Shown here one piece after another: positions 56,078 to 63,457 of a stretch of DNA of 64,000 nucleotides (within the stretch, counting starts at the first letter, position 1; each line of letters opens with the position of its first letter). Below the pieces are notes generated by a model. That model saw only the letters and a program-made list of their open reading frames with translations. It had not been told where the DNA came from and searched no databases. The position numbers and the translations under genes were made by a program. This DNA is from Streptomyces sp. NBC_01241 (GTDB lineage: Bacteria; Actinomycetota; Actinomycetes; Streptomycetales; Streptomycetaceae), in assembly GCF_041435435.1 (NCBI RefSeq), contig NZ_CP108494.1, positions 6,482,501 to 6,546,500 of the forward strand, read 5' to 3'.

Positions 56078-56221
56078 ACAACCAAGATCAAGGCCCGCCG
56101 ACCGCTGGCAGTGGTTCCCCACGACCAACCTGGCGAGCCTCCAGATTCGCGTACGTGCTTGCGGAATGACGTACAGGGGACCCGTCTACTTGATTTTCAC
56201 GCAGATATGGGTGGGTTCTGC

Positions 56222-56233
56222 TATCGTCGGCGC
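56222..56233 (+). promoter_or_regulatory. Leaderless-type -10 element before the unknown gene
   Basis: TATCGT (56222-56227) followed by CGGCGC and then the GTG at 56234. This spacing places the transcript start at or next to the start codon, as in leaderless actinobacterial genes. The NUDIX gene at 59956 has nearly the same arrangement. Confidence 0.5.
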
Positions 56234-57037
56234 GTGGAAATCACTCTGCAGCAGGCAGTGAGCGATCTCCGGCAGGCGGGTGCGCTGGAAATCATCCGGG
56301 ATGTCGCGCGCGAGGTGTACGCGACCAACGCCGACCGTCATGACCCGTCGCATGGGGATGACAACGGCACCTTTGCCCAACTGGTATGGCGGAACGTCGC
56401 CAACCTCTCCTTCCAGAGGCTCAACCAAGCAGGTATTCCGGTCCGAAAGGTCGCCGGCGGAGCGATCGAGGTCATCTCTGGCCCGTGGGTCCTGAGGATC
56501 TATAAGTTTCCTCTGGCTGCACCTGGCAAGGTGCGGGACAAGCTGGAGCAGCTGAGCTGGGACGGTAGCGCTGCGCGTCTCAGGGGTGCGGTAGCGAACA
56601 GTGCGGTGAAGGGCCAGCTGACCTTCGATCAAGACCCGGACTGGGCTGAAAGCTTCGCTGAGGCCGTTCGGCAGGGCCACGTGCGGGTCATGCACATGGG
56701 CGACCCCGAGACGGGCAACTGTGTCATTGAGGTGGGGCTACCGCGAGATAACCGCGAGGGCGGGTCGCCTTGGCTTGATGGCACGGTCGAGATCCACAAC
56801 GATCTCCAGGTTGGCCTTCCGGCTCCCCGTTCGGCCGAAGACGTCATGGTCGCTCAGGAAGGGTCGCCCCAAGAAGTCAGCACGGGCCTGGACCGGAAGC
56901 TGCCGGAGCCGAGCATCGACGAGAGCACTGCCGAGGAGGCTTCGAAGGCGCCTGCTTACAGCGACCTGGACGAGCACGAGCTGCCGCTGCGGCGGCGTAC
57001 CGAAGAGCCGCGTGAAAAGCGCGAGAAGACAGACTGA
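56234..57037 (+). CDS. Unrecognised protein paired with an XRE/ImmA peptidase
   Basis: A 267-residue soluble protein I cannot assign. The N-terminal part (about 1-100) has EITLQQAVSDLRQAGALEII and TFAQLVWRNVANLSFQRLNQ, then GPWVLRIYKFPLAAPGKV. The last 80 residues are acidic, Glu/Pro/Arg-rich and probably disordered. There are no membrane spans and few cysteines. GTG at 56234 is preferred to the longer frame because of the -10 element at 56222-56227. The XRE/ImmA gene begins 6 nt after its stop. Such pairing suggests a toxin, a peptidase substrate or a phage sensor. Confidence 0.75.
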   Translation: MEITLQQAVSDLRQAGALEIIRDVAREVYATNADRHDPSHGDDNGTFAQLVWRNVANLSFQRLNQAGIPVRKVAGGAIEVISGPWVLRIYKFPLAAPGKVRDKLEQLSWDGSAARLRGAVANSAVKGQLTFDQDPDWAESFAEAVRQGHVRVMHMGDPETGNCVIEVGLPRDNREGGSPWLDGTVEIHNDLQVGLPAPRSAEDVMVAQEGSPQEVSTGLDRKLPEPSIDESTAEEASKAPAYSDLDEHELPLRRRTEEPREKREKTD

Positions 57038-57043
57038 GAGATC

Positions 57044-58210
57044 ATGCCGACACCGCTGCGAGGCTCGAGAGGCGCTGAGCTCGCCTCCCGCTCCTTCGAA
57101 CCTGAAGCCCTGACGACGGCCCGTCAGCTTCGAGGACTCCGCAAGAACGAGCTCGCCAAGAAGGTTGCGCTCACGCCAGCGGCGGTTAGTCAGTACGAGC
57201 TGGGCCAGAGCCGGCCGTCGACTGCGGTGGTTGCGCAGTTGGCTATGGCATTGGGGGTGCCAGCCACATTCTTCGCGGCTGGCCACCCGCACCCGACCGT
57301 GCCCAGCGCTGCCCATTTCCGAAGCCTTCGGGCAACGACTCAACTCCAACGTGACCAGGCTGTCGCATTCGGCAAGATTGCATGGAGGTTGGTCACCACT
57401 ATTGAGCACTATGTGGAGCTGCCTCCTGTTGCGCTACCTCGCCTGGCTCTGCCATCTGAGCCCAGCCGGGCCGACATCGCAGCCGTGGCCCGGGATGCTC
57501 GCGATGCGCTAGGGGTTCCCGCCGGACCTATTCCCCACATGACGCGGCTTCTGGAGGCTCATGGCGCGGTAGTGCTGGAGCTCCCTGCAATGTCCGAACG
57601 AGTGGACGCCTTCTCTCACTGGTACGGAAGCAGGCCCATGGTCTTCCGTAATCCTGCCAAGAACGACAAGGCTCGCTCTCGGTTCGATGCCGCACATGAG
57701 GCTGGGCACTTGGTTATGCACCTTGACGCAGAGCCCGGTAGTCGGATCATCGAGAATCAGGCGCATGACTTTGCGGCGGAATTCTTGATGCCGAGTGGGG
57801 AGATCCTTGCGGAGCTACCGCAACGGCTCGATTGGGAGATGCTCTACGGACTGAAGCGGCGTTGGGGAACGTCGTTGAAGGCGATCGTCTATCGCGCTCA
57901 CGCTCTCGGCGCCTTCCGTGATGCAACGTACAAGCGCGCGATGATGATGCTCTCCCAGAACGGGGATCCGGAACCATGCGACCTGGGTCCTCGGGAGGCC
58001 CCCCTTCTACTGGAGAGGGCGGTCCGCCTCTGCGATGAGACCGGTGTTTCGTTCGACGAGCTCGTTGCTCGGTCGGGTCTTCCCTTTGGGCTTGCGAACG
58101 AGGTTTATGCGACGGCCACGATGACTCGTCCCCGCCTCGCTCTTAGCGTTGATGAGGGCGATGTGGCGACGGACGGACCCGAGGTGCTTCAGCTCTTTCC
58201 AGGCTACTAG
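57044..58210 (+). CDS. XRE-family HTH regulator fused to ImmA/IrrE metallopeptidase
   Basis: A 388-residue protein. An N-terminal helix-turn-helix lies at about 22-78 (RQLRGLRKNELAKKVALTPA, SQYELGQSRPS). The zinc peptidase motif is FDAAHEAGHLVMH (about residues 214-226), with the third ligand region in DFAAEFLMP. This is the COG2856 architecture, in which the peptidase cleaves a repressor or regulator after damage or phage signals. It follows the unknown gene by 6 nt and probably controls that gene or acts on its product. It ends against a weak minus-strand ORF. Confidence 0.92.
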   Translation: MPTPLRGSRGAELASRSFEPEALTTARQLRGLRKNELAKKVALTPAAVSQYELGQSRPSTAVVAQLAMALGVPATFFAAGHPHPTVPSAAHFRSLRATTQLQRDQAVAFGKIAWRLVTTIEHYVELPPVALPRLALPSEPSRADIAAVARDARDALGVPAGPIPHMTRLLEAHGAVVLELPAMSERVDAFSHWYGSRPMVFRNPAKNDKARSRFDAAHEAGHLVMHLDAEPGSRIIENQAHDFAAEFLMPSGEILAELPQRLDWEMLYGLKRRWGTSLKAIVYRAHALGAFRDATYKRAMMMLSQNGDPEPCDLGPREAPLLLERAVRLCDETGVSFDELVARSGLPFGLANEVYATATMTRPRLALSVDEGDVATDGPEVLQLFPGY

Positions 58211-58500
58211 CGCTGGCCGGAAAGCCAGGAGTACAGAAGTGTGAATTCCCAGTCAATCGCGAACGTCACAAGAAACAGGGAAGCGTGTGCTGGATTGCGT
58301 CGATTGGCTCTCCGGCTTCGCCCCGGGCTATCGTCGACGAACGCTGTCGGGGAGTGATGGCCACAGGCTGTCTTCCAGGTCACGGCAGCGGCCTCCTTGT
58401 CGTAGTGCGCGAACACCAGGTCACGGCCGTGGTCGACCGTGACCTGGTGTTCGGCGTCCGGAGCGAGTCTGCCCGCCAGCCACCGGACCCGGTCAGGCAT
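58207..58500 (-). CDS. Small hypothetical protein, weakly supported
   Basis: A 97-residue ORF starting MPDRVRWLAGRLAPDAEHQV and containing DLVFAHYDKEAAAVTWKTA, which reads like real protein rather than shadow sequence. It overlaps the end of the ImmA gene by 4 nt in a convergent manner. No ribosome site is visible. A perfect 13-bp inverted repeat (58414-58426 and 58437-58449) lies inside it. It may be a genuine gene, a fragment, or noncoding. Confidence 0.35.
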   Translation of the reverse strand: MPDRVRWLAGRLAPDAEHQVTVDHGRDLVFAHYDKEAAAVTWKTACGHHSPTAFVDDSPGRSRRANRRNPAHASLFLVTFAIDWEFTLLYSWLSGQR

Positions 58501-58804
58501 GTCGTGACGTGCGGGCGGGTGGTGTATGGGTCCTTCTTGCCGGAGACGGTAGGGACACCGATCAGGCGGGAGACGGGCGGGCCGGAGGCCCCGGCTTCCG
58601 TCCAAGCGGTCAGAGATGCGGATAGCGCTGCATCAAATCAGCCTGGCGAACTGGCCGAACTCGCATGGGTGAAGCACGGCGAGATCCCGCAGTACGTACC
58701 GTACGGCCTCTTCGGACCGGTCCAGCACCATCTGGATACGGCGCTCCAACGATGACCACCCCACCACCCCATGTGCGGTACACAGTAGCGACAGCTGACA
58801 GTGA
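58501..58804 (+). other. Gene debris with a possible NUDIX C-terminal fragment
   Basis: 304 nt with no intact gene. On the plus strand 58651-58755 reads ELAWVKHGEIPQYVPYGLFG, then a tail ending TALQR and a stop, resembling the C-terminus of NUDIX hydrolases. The upstream catalytic part is absent. Confidence 0.35.
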
Positions 58805-59286
58805 TGGGACTCGGTACGCGAGCACCGAAGGTCGATCGACCTGGTCCGCTACCGACTCTTCGGCAACGACTTCCTCGGCCTTGAGACCGTGGCATCCGTC
58901 AGTGGCAGGGCACCTGTACTCCGGCGGGCGTATCGACAGGTGACCACCCGGGCGCCCACCGAAGTTCAGGGCACGCCGATATCCGAGTTGGGGAAGGCGG
59001 TCGACGAGGCGTTGCTCAGCCTCGGGGACGGCGTGAACCGCGTGGAGCGCAAGCAGTACCGGGCGTATCAGCGGCTGCGGAACTTCGCCTGCGTCTGTCC
59101 GCCCCAGCGGAGCAGGCTCCTGGTCTACCTGAGGGCCGACCCGAAGCACGTCGACCTCGTTCCCGGGTTTACCCGGGACGTGTCCGGGCTTGGCCACCAC
59201 GGGACGGGCGACTTGGAGGTGCAGCTTCGCACGCCCAGGTGGAGCGTGCGCAGGATCTGTTCCGCGCGAGCTATGCGGCTGCGTGA
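58805..59286 (+). pseudogene. Truncated, frameshifted second copy of the NucS-like/DUF5655 gene
   Basis: Homologous to the C-terminal half of the 25172-26053 protein. It reads VREHRRSIDLVRYRLFG, RKQYRAYQRLRNFACV and GFTRDVSGLGHHGTGDLEV. An in-frame stop lies at 58802-58804, and the whole nuclease domain (PD-ExK) is missing. After LEVQLRT (about 59232) a frameshift is needed to recover VERAQDLFRASYAAA, the paralogue's C-terminus, ending at TGA 59284-59286. It is therefore a pseudogene. It marks the far side of the defence core. Confidence 0.85.
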
Positions 59287-59392
59287 TCGCTTGACGGCAC
59301 ATTGGTCATGAGTGTTTCGCGTTGGGTCTGCGGTCGTCGGATAGCGCCTGTCGACGTATGGGCAGGGCGTGGCGGTGGAAGTTCAATGATGG

Positions 59393-59427
59393 GCGGGATC
59401 GCCGGTTTGGCTAACCGGCGATCCCGC
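59393..59427. repeat. CCGGTT-N5-AACCGG family palindrome, copy 3
   Basis: 15-bp perfect arms (59393-59407, 59413-59427), loop TGGCT. It lies 107 nt downstream of the DUF5655 pseudogene, the same placement as copy 1 after the intact gene. Confidence 0.8.
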
Positions 59428-59610
59428 GCCGCTCTCTCTGCTGATGATCAACGGCGTGTACAGCTGGCGGCTGTTGGTCATCGAGGATGGCCGGCGGCTC
59501 TCGCTGTCGCCGTGAGTGGGGCGCCGCTACGCCGACCTCGGTGATGTCGCTGGAGGTCGGCGATACGGCCAGCGTCGAAGGGCCGCGGCGGTGGACTATC
59601 GACGGTCAGG

Positions 59611-59637
59611 GATTGCCGGCTTGGTCAACCGGAGATC
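59611..59637. repeat. CCGGTT-N5-AACCGG family palindrome, copy 4 (degenerate)
   Basis: Imperfect arms (59611-59621, 59627-59637) with about three mismatches, loop TGGTC, in the same family as the other three. Confidence 0.55.
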
Positions 59638-59943
59638 CGCCTTTTCCAGGTGACTGAGAATAGCTGGTGTCACTTTCATCCGGCCCTGGAGGACACGGAA
59701 GTTGGCGGCCCCGTGTTCAGCAGCGAGCTGCGCGGCCTGTGCAGGGTCAGGCTCTTCTTCCTGTCCAGCGCAGACGATGACGCCGTGGTGGCTCGCTGAT
59801 GGCACGGTGAAAAGGTGCGCCCAGGACGACTGGGATTCCTGGTGATGCGGTGCTCGCTAACCAGGACAGAGCCCGGTGTGTGGGGTCCACCCTTCAGCAC
59901 GGAGGTGATGTCGGCGTTCACTCCGCGTCCGGTTTGCGAGCGG

Positions 59944-59955
59944 TAGCGTCGGCGG
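59944..59955 (+). promoter_or_regulatory. Leaderless-type -10 element before the second NUDIX gene
   Basis: TAGCGT (59944-59949), then CGGCGG and ATG at 59956, matching 56222-56236 at 12 of 15 positions. No ribosome site is present, consistent with a leaderless transcript. Confidence 0.5.
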
Positions 59956-60384
59956 ATGCATACACGTGTGACGGGCATCGTCATCGAGGACGGCAACATC
60001 CTCCTGCTGAACCAGGACACCGACGGCCCCCGGTCCTGGTCCTTGCCCGGAGGCAAGGTCGAGGACGGCGAGACCCTTGAAGAAGCGCTGGTCAGGGAAA
60101 TGCGAGAGGAAGCCGGCGCCGAGGTGGAGATCGGCCGGCTTCTGTACCTGTGCGACAACACGGGTGCTCACGTCGTGCACATCACCTTCGAGGCCCGCCT
60201 CGTGGGCGGGCGGGTCGGGGATGCAGTGGAGGGTGCGGACACGCGGCCGATCCGGGGCGTCGAGTTCGTGGCGCTGGACGACCTGCCGAGCCGCGGATTC
60301 AGTGACGTGTTCGTGAAGCTGTGCCGGGACCGCTTCCCGGATGCCGGGTTGTACATGGGGCCGAAGTCCGCCATCGGGCTATGA
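59956..60384 (+). CDS. NUDIX hydrolase (second)
   Basis: A 142-residue protein with a textbook Nudix box from G33 (GKVEDGE) through REMREEAG to G54. It hydrolyses a nucleoside diphosphate derivative; the specific substrate (oxidised nucleotides, nucleotide sugars or ADP-ribose) is not evident. It starts at ATG 59956 without a ribosome site but with a well-placed -10 element. Its 3' end overlaps the convergent minus-strand gene by 6 nt. It is not closely similar to the NUDIX protein at 26614-27129. Confidence 0.92.
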   Translation: MHTRVTGIVIEDGNILLLNQDTDGPRSWSLPGGKVEDGETLEEALVREMREEAGAEVEIGRLLYLCDNTGAHVVHITFEARLVGGRVGDAVEGADTRPIRGVEFVALDDLPSRGFSDVFVKLCRDRFPDAGLYMGPKSAIGL

Positions 60385-61029
60385 ACCCAGCGCGCTGAGC
60401 AGCAGACGTTCGAGCCCGCCCGGTGTGGACCGGGCGGAGCTCTCGGCGGCATCGACCCACTGATTGAGCCGCTGCGCCAGCTCCCAGGCGCCGAGCCGGG
60501 CGGCGTCATCGGTGTGGGGGTCGCGCACCCGGCGCACGCCCACGCTCCGTGAGGAGCCCAGGTTTTCCCCGTGGAGGTGGATGTTCGGGCCGTTGAGGTA
60601 GGTGCTGACGGCGACGGTGGTCCAGCCGTTGTGGGCGTGGGCGTGGATGATCAGGCGCCCGTGCCGGATGTCGTCGTAGATCTTCTGGGCGTCGTTGGAA
60701 ACCTCGCGGATCTTCTCGCGCGAGCACCAGGGCATGGGGTAGTTGGCCCAGGTCCATTCGGTGTCGATCTCGTCGCGCAGCTCGGGGGTGATGTTCACGG
60801 TGATGTTCTCTGCTTGCAGGGCGCGTGCGGCTTGCTCGGCGTAGTGCGGTTCCTCGCGGTCGATGCGAGCCATGACCATGGTCTCTTCGTCCAGCGGCTC
60901 GAAGCCGTGGAGGGTGAGAAGGGCGTGGATCGTGCGGGTGGGGGTGCCCGTGATGGTGGCGGTGACGGCGCTGGAGCGCTCCTGGTACAGGTCGAGGCGG
61001 ATGCGAGGGGCGGTTTCGGGGTGCGGCAA
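60379..61029 (-). CDS. Hypothetical protein of a mobile-element-type gene set
   Basis: A 216-residue protein if TTG at 61029 is the start; the reading frame stays open further upstream inside the DnaB-like gene's tail. The N-terminal half has IHALLTLHGFEPLDEETMVM and EQAARALQAENITVNITPEL. The middle contains WTWANYPMPWCSREKIREVS and the C-terminus is charged. I do not recognise a family. It is last in the minus-strand row behind the DnaB-like, methyltransferase and PAPS-reductase-like genes and is probably co-transcribed with them. Confidence 0.65.
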   Translation of the reverse strand: MPHPETAPRIRLDLYQERSSAVTATITGTPTRTIHALLTLHGFEPLDEETMVMARIDREEPHYAEQAARALQAENITVNITPELRDEIDTEWTWANYPMPWCSREKIREVSNDAQKIYDDIRHGRLIIHAHAHNGWTTVAVSTYLNGPNIHLHGENLGSSRSVGVRRVRDPHTDDAARLGAWELAQRLNQWVDAAESSARSTPGGLERLLLSALGS

Positions 61030-61075
61030 TCTGGTCTCGTTTCGCGGCTCCGGCCGGAGCGGGCCGGAGCGGTGG

Positions 61076-62191
61076 TCATCGGAGTGCTCGTGCTGTGGTG
61101 GCGCGGGGCGGCGGACCGGCGCGGGAGACGGCCGGGCTGCGCGGGGCACGAGGAGTCGCCGGTGGTGTGGGGGCGGTACTGCGCTGCCAGCGGGTGCGTA
61201 GGGCGGTGAGGTCGGCCAGGGCACGGCGGCTGCCGGTGATCAGTTGGTGCGTCGTGTTGGCCGGGTCTTCGGCGTAGGCGGCGATCCGCGTGGCGACGTC
61301 GCACGCGCTTGTCAGCAGGGCGCGTTGAAGGATGCGTTCACCCCAGTACTCGGCTGACCCGACGGGTGTGGAGACCAGGGCCATCAGGTCACCGGCGCCG
61401 AGGTCACCGGCCACGAGGAGTCCGCGGTGCTGGGCTTCCCAGAGCACGGTGACCGGGTCCACGGGCTCTGCACGGTGGACCAGCGAGGTCAGGCACTGCC
61501 ACAGGGTTGCGTGCAGGGACTGCGTGAAATCGTCGGGCTGGAGCCAGCGCATGTCCTTCAGAGCTGTCGGATGCGCGGTGGCGGTGGCGAGGAGGAGTCT
61601 TTCCTCGTCGAGGGCTTCCTCGCTGCTGCGTGCCGTGGGCTGTTCCGGCAGGACGGTGCGTGGCAGGGAGCCGGGGTGCGGGGCGAACTGTCCGGCGAGC
61701 GTGTCCAGGAACTGTGCGAGGGCGTCGGCCTGGGCCAGGGTGGCGGCGGCCCGGTGGGGCAGGGTGGCGTCGACCGCGGTCTGGGCGAGGCGCTGGGCGT
61801 GCATGAGCAGCGTGCGCCGGGCGTGATCGGACTGGATCATCCGGGCGTACGTCGGCGCGTGCTGGGGCCGCGGGCAGACCTGGACGAGGGTGTGGAGGTA
61901 GGAGGCCGTCAGCCCGGGGGCATGGGGGCGGGCCGCGTCGAGGACGGAGTTGAGCCAGGCGGGATCGCAGCGGTGGGCCTCCGGATCGGGCAGCGGCACC
62001 GTACGCATGGCCTGGAAGAGGGCGCCGTGGGCGTGATTGCTGAACTGCTCCGCTCCCAGGCCGCGGACGTCGGGAAGCCGGTGGGGATCCAGGAGGAGCG
62101 CCCCGAGCAGGGACTGCTCGGCGTAGTGGACGGGCCGCGGAGAGGGCAGGTCGTCCAGGTCGTCCTCGTAAGGGTCGGTGGAATGGGGCAT
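61076..62191 (-). CDS. Protein with two DnaB N-terminal-like domains, no helicase domain
   Basis: A 371-residue protein. Residues about 20-170 resemble the DnaB N-terminal domain (YAEQSLLGALLLDPHRLPDV). Residues about 190-330 repeat the theme (EERLLLATATAHPTALKDM, LHATLWQCLTSLVHRAEPVD). There is no Walker A or RecA-like core, so it cannot be a helicase itself; it may load or block the host replicative helicase. The C-terminal 40 residues are Pro/Arg-rich. Its ATG directly abuts the methyltransferase stop. Such genes are typical of Streptomyces phages and integrative elements. Confidence 0.82.
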   Translation of the reverse strand: MPHSTDPYEDDLDDLPSPRPVHYAEQSLLGALLLDPHRLPDVRGLGAEQFSNHAHGALFQAMRTVPLPDPEAHRCDPAWLNSVLDAARPHAPGLTASYLHTLVQVCPRPQHAPTYARMIQSDHARRTLLMHAQRLAQTAVDATLPHRAAATLAQADALAQFLDTLAGQFAPHPGSLPRTVLPEQPTARSSEEALDEERLLLATATAHPTALKDMRWLQPDDFTQSLHATLWQCLTSLVHRAEPVDPVTVLWEAQHRGLLVAGDLGAGDLMALVSTPVGSAEYWGERILQRALLTSACDVATRIAAYAEDPANTTHQLITGSRRALADLTALRTRWQRSTAPTPPATPRAPRSPAVSRAGPPPRATTARALR

Positions 62192-63457
62192 CTACGCGGC
62201 CAGGGTGAAGTCGTCGGGGCGGAGGGTCTTGCCGAGGTACGGGGCCAGCAGATGGGCGGCGAGCCGGGGCGGCACCGCGTTACCGATCTGGCCGAAGACC
62301 TGGCCCTTGTTCCCGGCCCAGGGGTAGTCGGCGGGAAAGGTCTGCAGGCGGCCGGCTTCTTGGGCGGTGATCCGGATGGACTCCGGCGCTGGCTGCTCCT
62401 CGCCAGCGGTGCGGGGGGCGGCTTCGGCGATCCAGACGCATTCATTGGCGCGATGGCCGAAGAACAGGGTGCCGGCCGGCTCGTCGGACCGGCGTACGGT
62501 CGCGTTGGACTGGTTGTTGCTGCGCAGTGACCATGACCAGCGGTGTGCTTCGCCCGTGAACGTGGGGGCAGGCTCGTCGGCCGGCCGGTTCTCCCGGGTA
62601 CGGTGCCGAGCCGTCCACCCCGCGCCTTCCCGGCGAGACTGCAGGATGAGGGTGCTCTGGGGCTTCCAGGTTCCGCGGTCGCGGGCGTCGCTGAGGGTCT
62701 TGCGTGATCCCGACGGGAAGGGCTCGGGGCCGCCTCCCGGGCCTCCGCCGGCGCACACGGTCGGCACCGGGCGGTCGGTGGCGCCCCAGCCGAGGGCTTC
62801 GGCCATGGACACCCACCGGGCGCGGCCCGGCCCGAACAACGACTCTGGCTCGGCGACCTTGGCGTGTGTGGGCAGCGGCGGCTCGGCCGTGCGGGTGCGG
62901 GAGGCGAGCAGAATCGCGCGCCGTCTCGTCTGCGGCACTCCGTAGTCTGCCGCGTTCAGGATTCCGGTCCAGACCGAGAAGCCCCAGCTGCGCAGGATCG
63001 CGGCATACTGCCGCCACAGAGGCAGAACGTCGGGCACTTCCTCCATGGCGATCCACTCGGGTTGGCCGTGCTGCTGGAGGGCGTGGAGGTAGCGCATGGG
63101 TTCGGCAGCCAGCAGGGAGCGCTCGTCCTGACAGGCGGTGAGGAGCCGTTCGCGGGTGTCGTGGCCGGTGGCGAGGTCCGCGACGGCCTGGTGAACCAAG
63201 GGCTGGTCGAGGAGTCCGAGGCGTTTGCCGGCCATCGACCATGCCTGGCAGGGCGGGCTGGCGATGAGTCCGGCCGTCTTTCCGAGGAAGGGCCCCACCG
63301 GGTACATCGCGACGTCGGTGCGGATGGTCAACTGTCCGGCCGCGCCACGGGTCTTGCAGGCCCACTCGTCCCATTCCAGGCCGATATCGCGTACGCCGAG
63401 GAAGGTCAGGGCGTGGCTCCAGCCGCCGGGCCCGGCGAACAGATCGAGCACGATCAC
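62192..63457 (-). CDS. DNA (cytosine-5-)-methyltransferase
   Basis: A 421-residue C5 methyltransferase. The SAM motif I is VLDLFAGPGGWSHAL, the catalytic Cys is C70 in ASPPCQAWS, motif VI is MEEVPDVLP, motif VIII is QTRRRAILLAS, and motifs IX-X are near the C-terminus (AGRLQTFPADYPW, QIGNAVPPRLAAHLL). The GTG at 63457 is chosen because it overlaps the upstream gene's stop as GTGA and sits just before motif I; an upstream in-frame start would lie within the preceding gene. No partner endonuclease is seen, so it is probably an orphan or element-protecting enzyme. Confidence 0.93.
   Translation of the reverse strand: MIVLDLFAGPGGWSHALTFLGVRDIGLEWDEWACKTRGAAGQLTIRTDVAMYPVGPFLGKTAGLIASPPCQAWSMAGKRLGLLDQPLVHQAVADLATGHDTRERLLTACQDERSLLAAEPMRYLHALQQHGQPEWIAMEEVPDVLPLWRQYAAILRSWGFSVWTGILNAADYGVPQTRRRAILLASRTRTAEPPLPTHAKVAEPESLFGPGRARWVSMAEALGWGATDRPVPTVCAGGGPGGGPEPFPSGSRKTLSDARDRGTWKPQSTLILQSRREGAGWTARHRTRENRPADEPAPTFTGEAHRWSWSLRSNNQSNATVRRSDEPAGTLFFGHRANECVWIAEAAPRTAGEEQPAPESIRITAQEAGRLQTFPADYPWAGNKGQVFGQIGNAVPPRLAAHLLAPYLGKTLRPDDFTLAA

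Larger units (their letters stand above)
59287..59955. other. Gene-poor region with two palindromes
   Basis: 669 nt containing palindromes at 59393-59427 and 59611-59637. A minus-strand ORF (59596-59805, about 69 residues, including AAQLAAEHGAANFRVLQGRM) runs into the second palindrome and might be a gene fragment; support is weak. Otherwise nothing is recognised. Confidence 0.45.
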
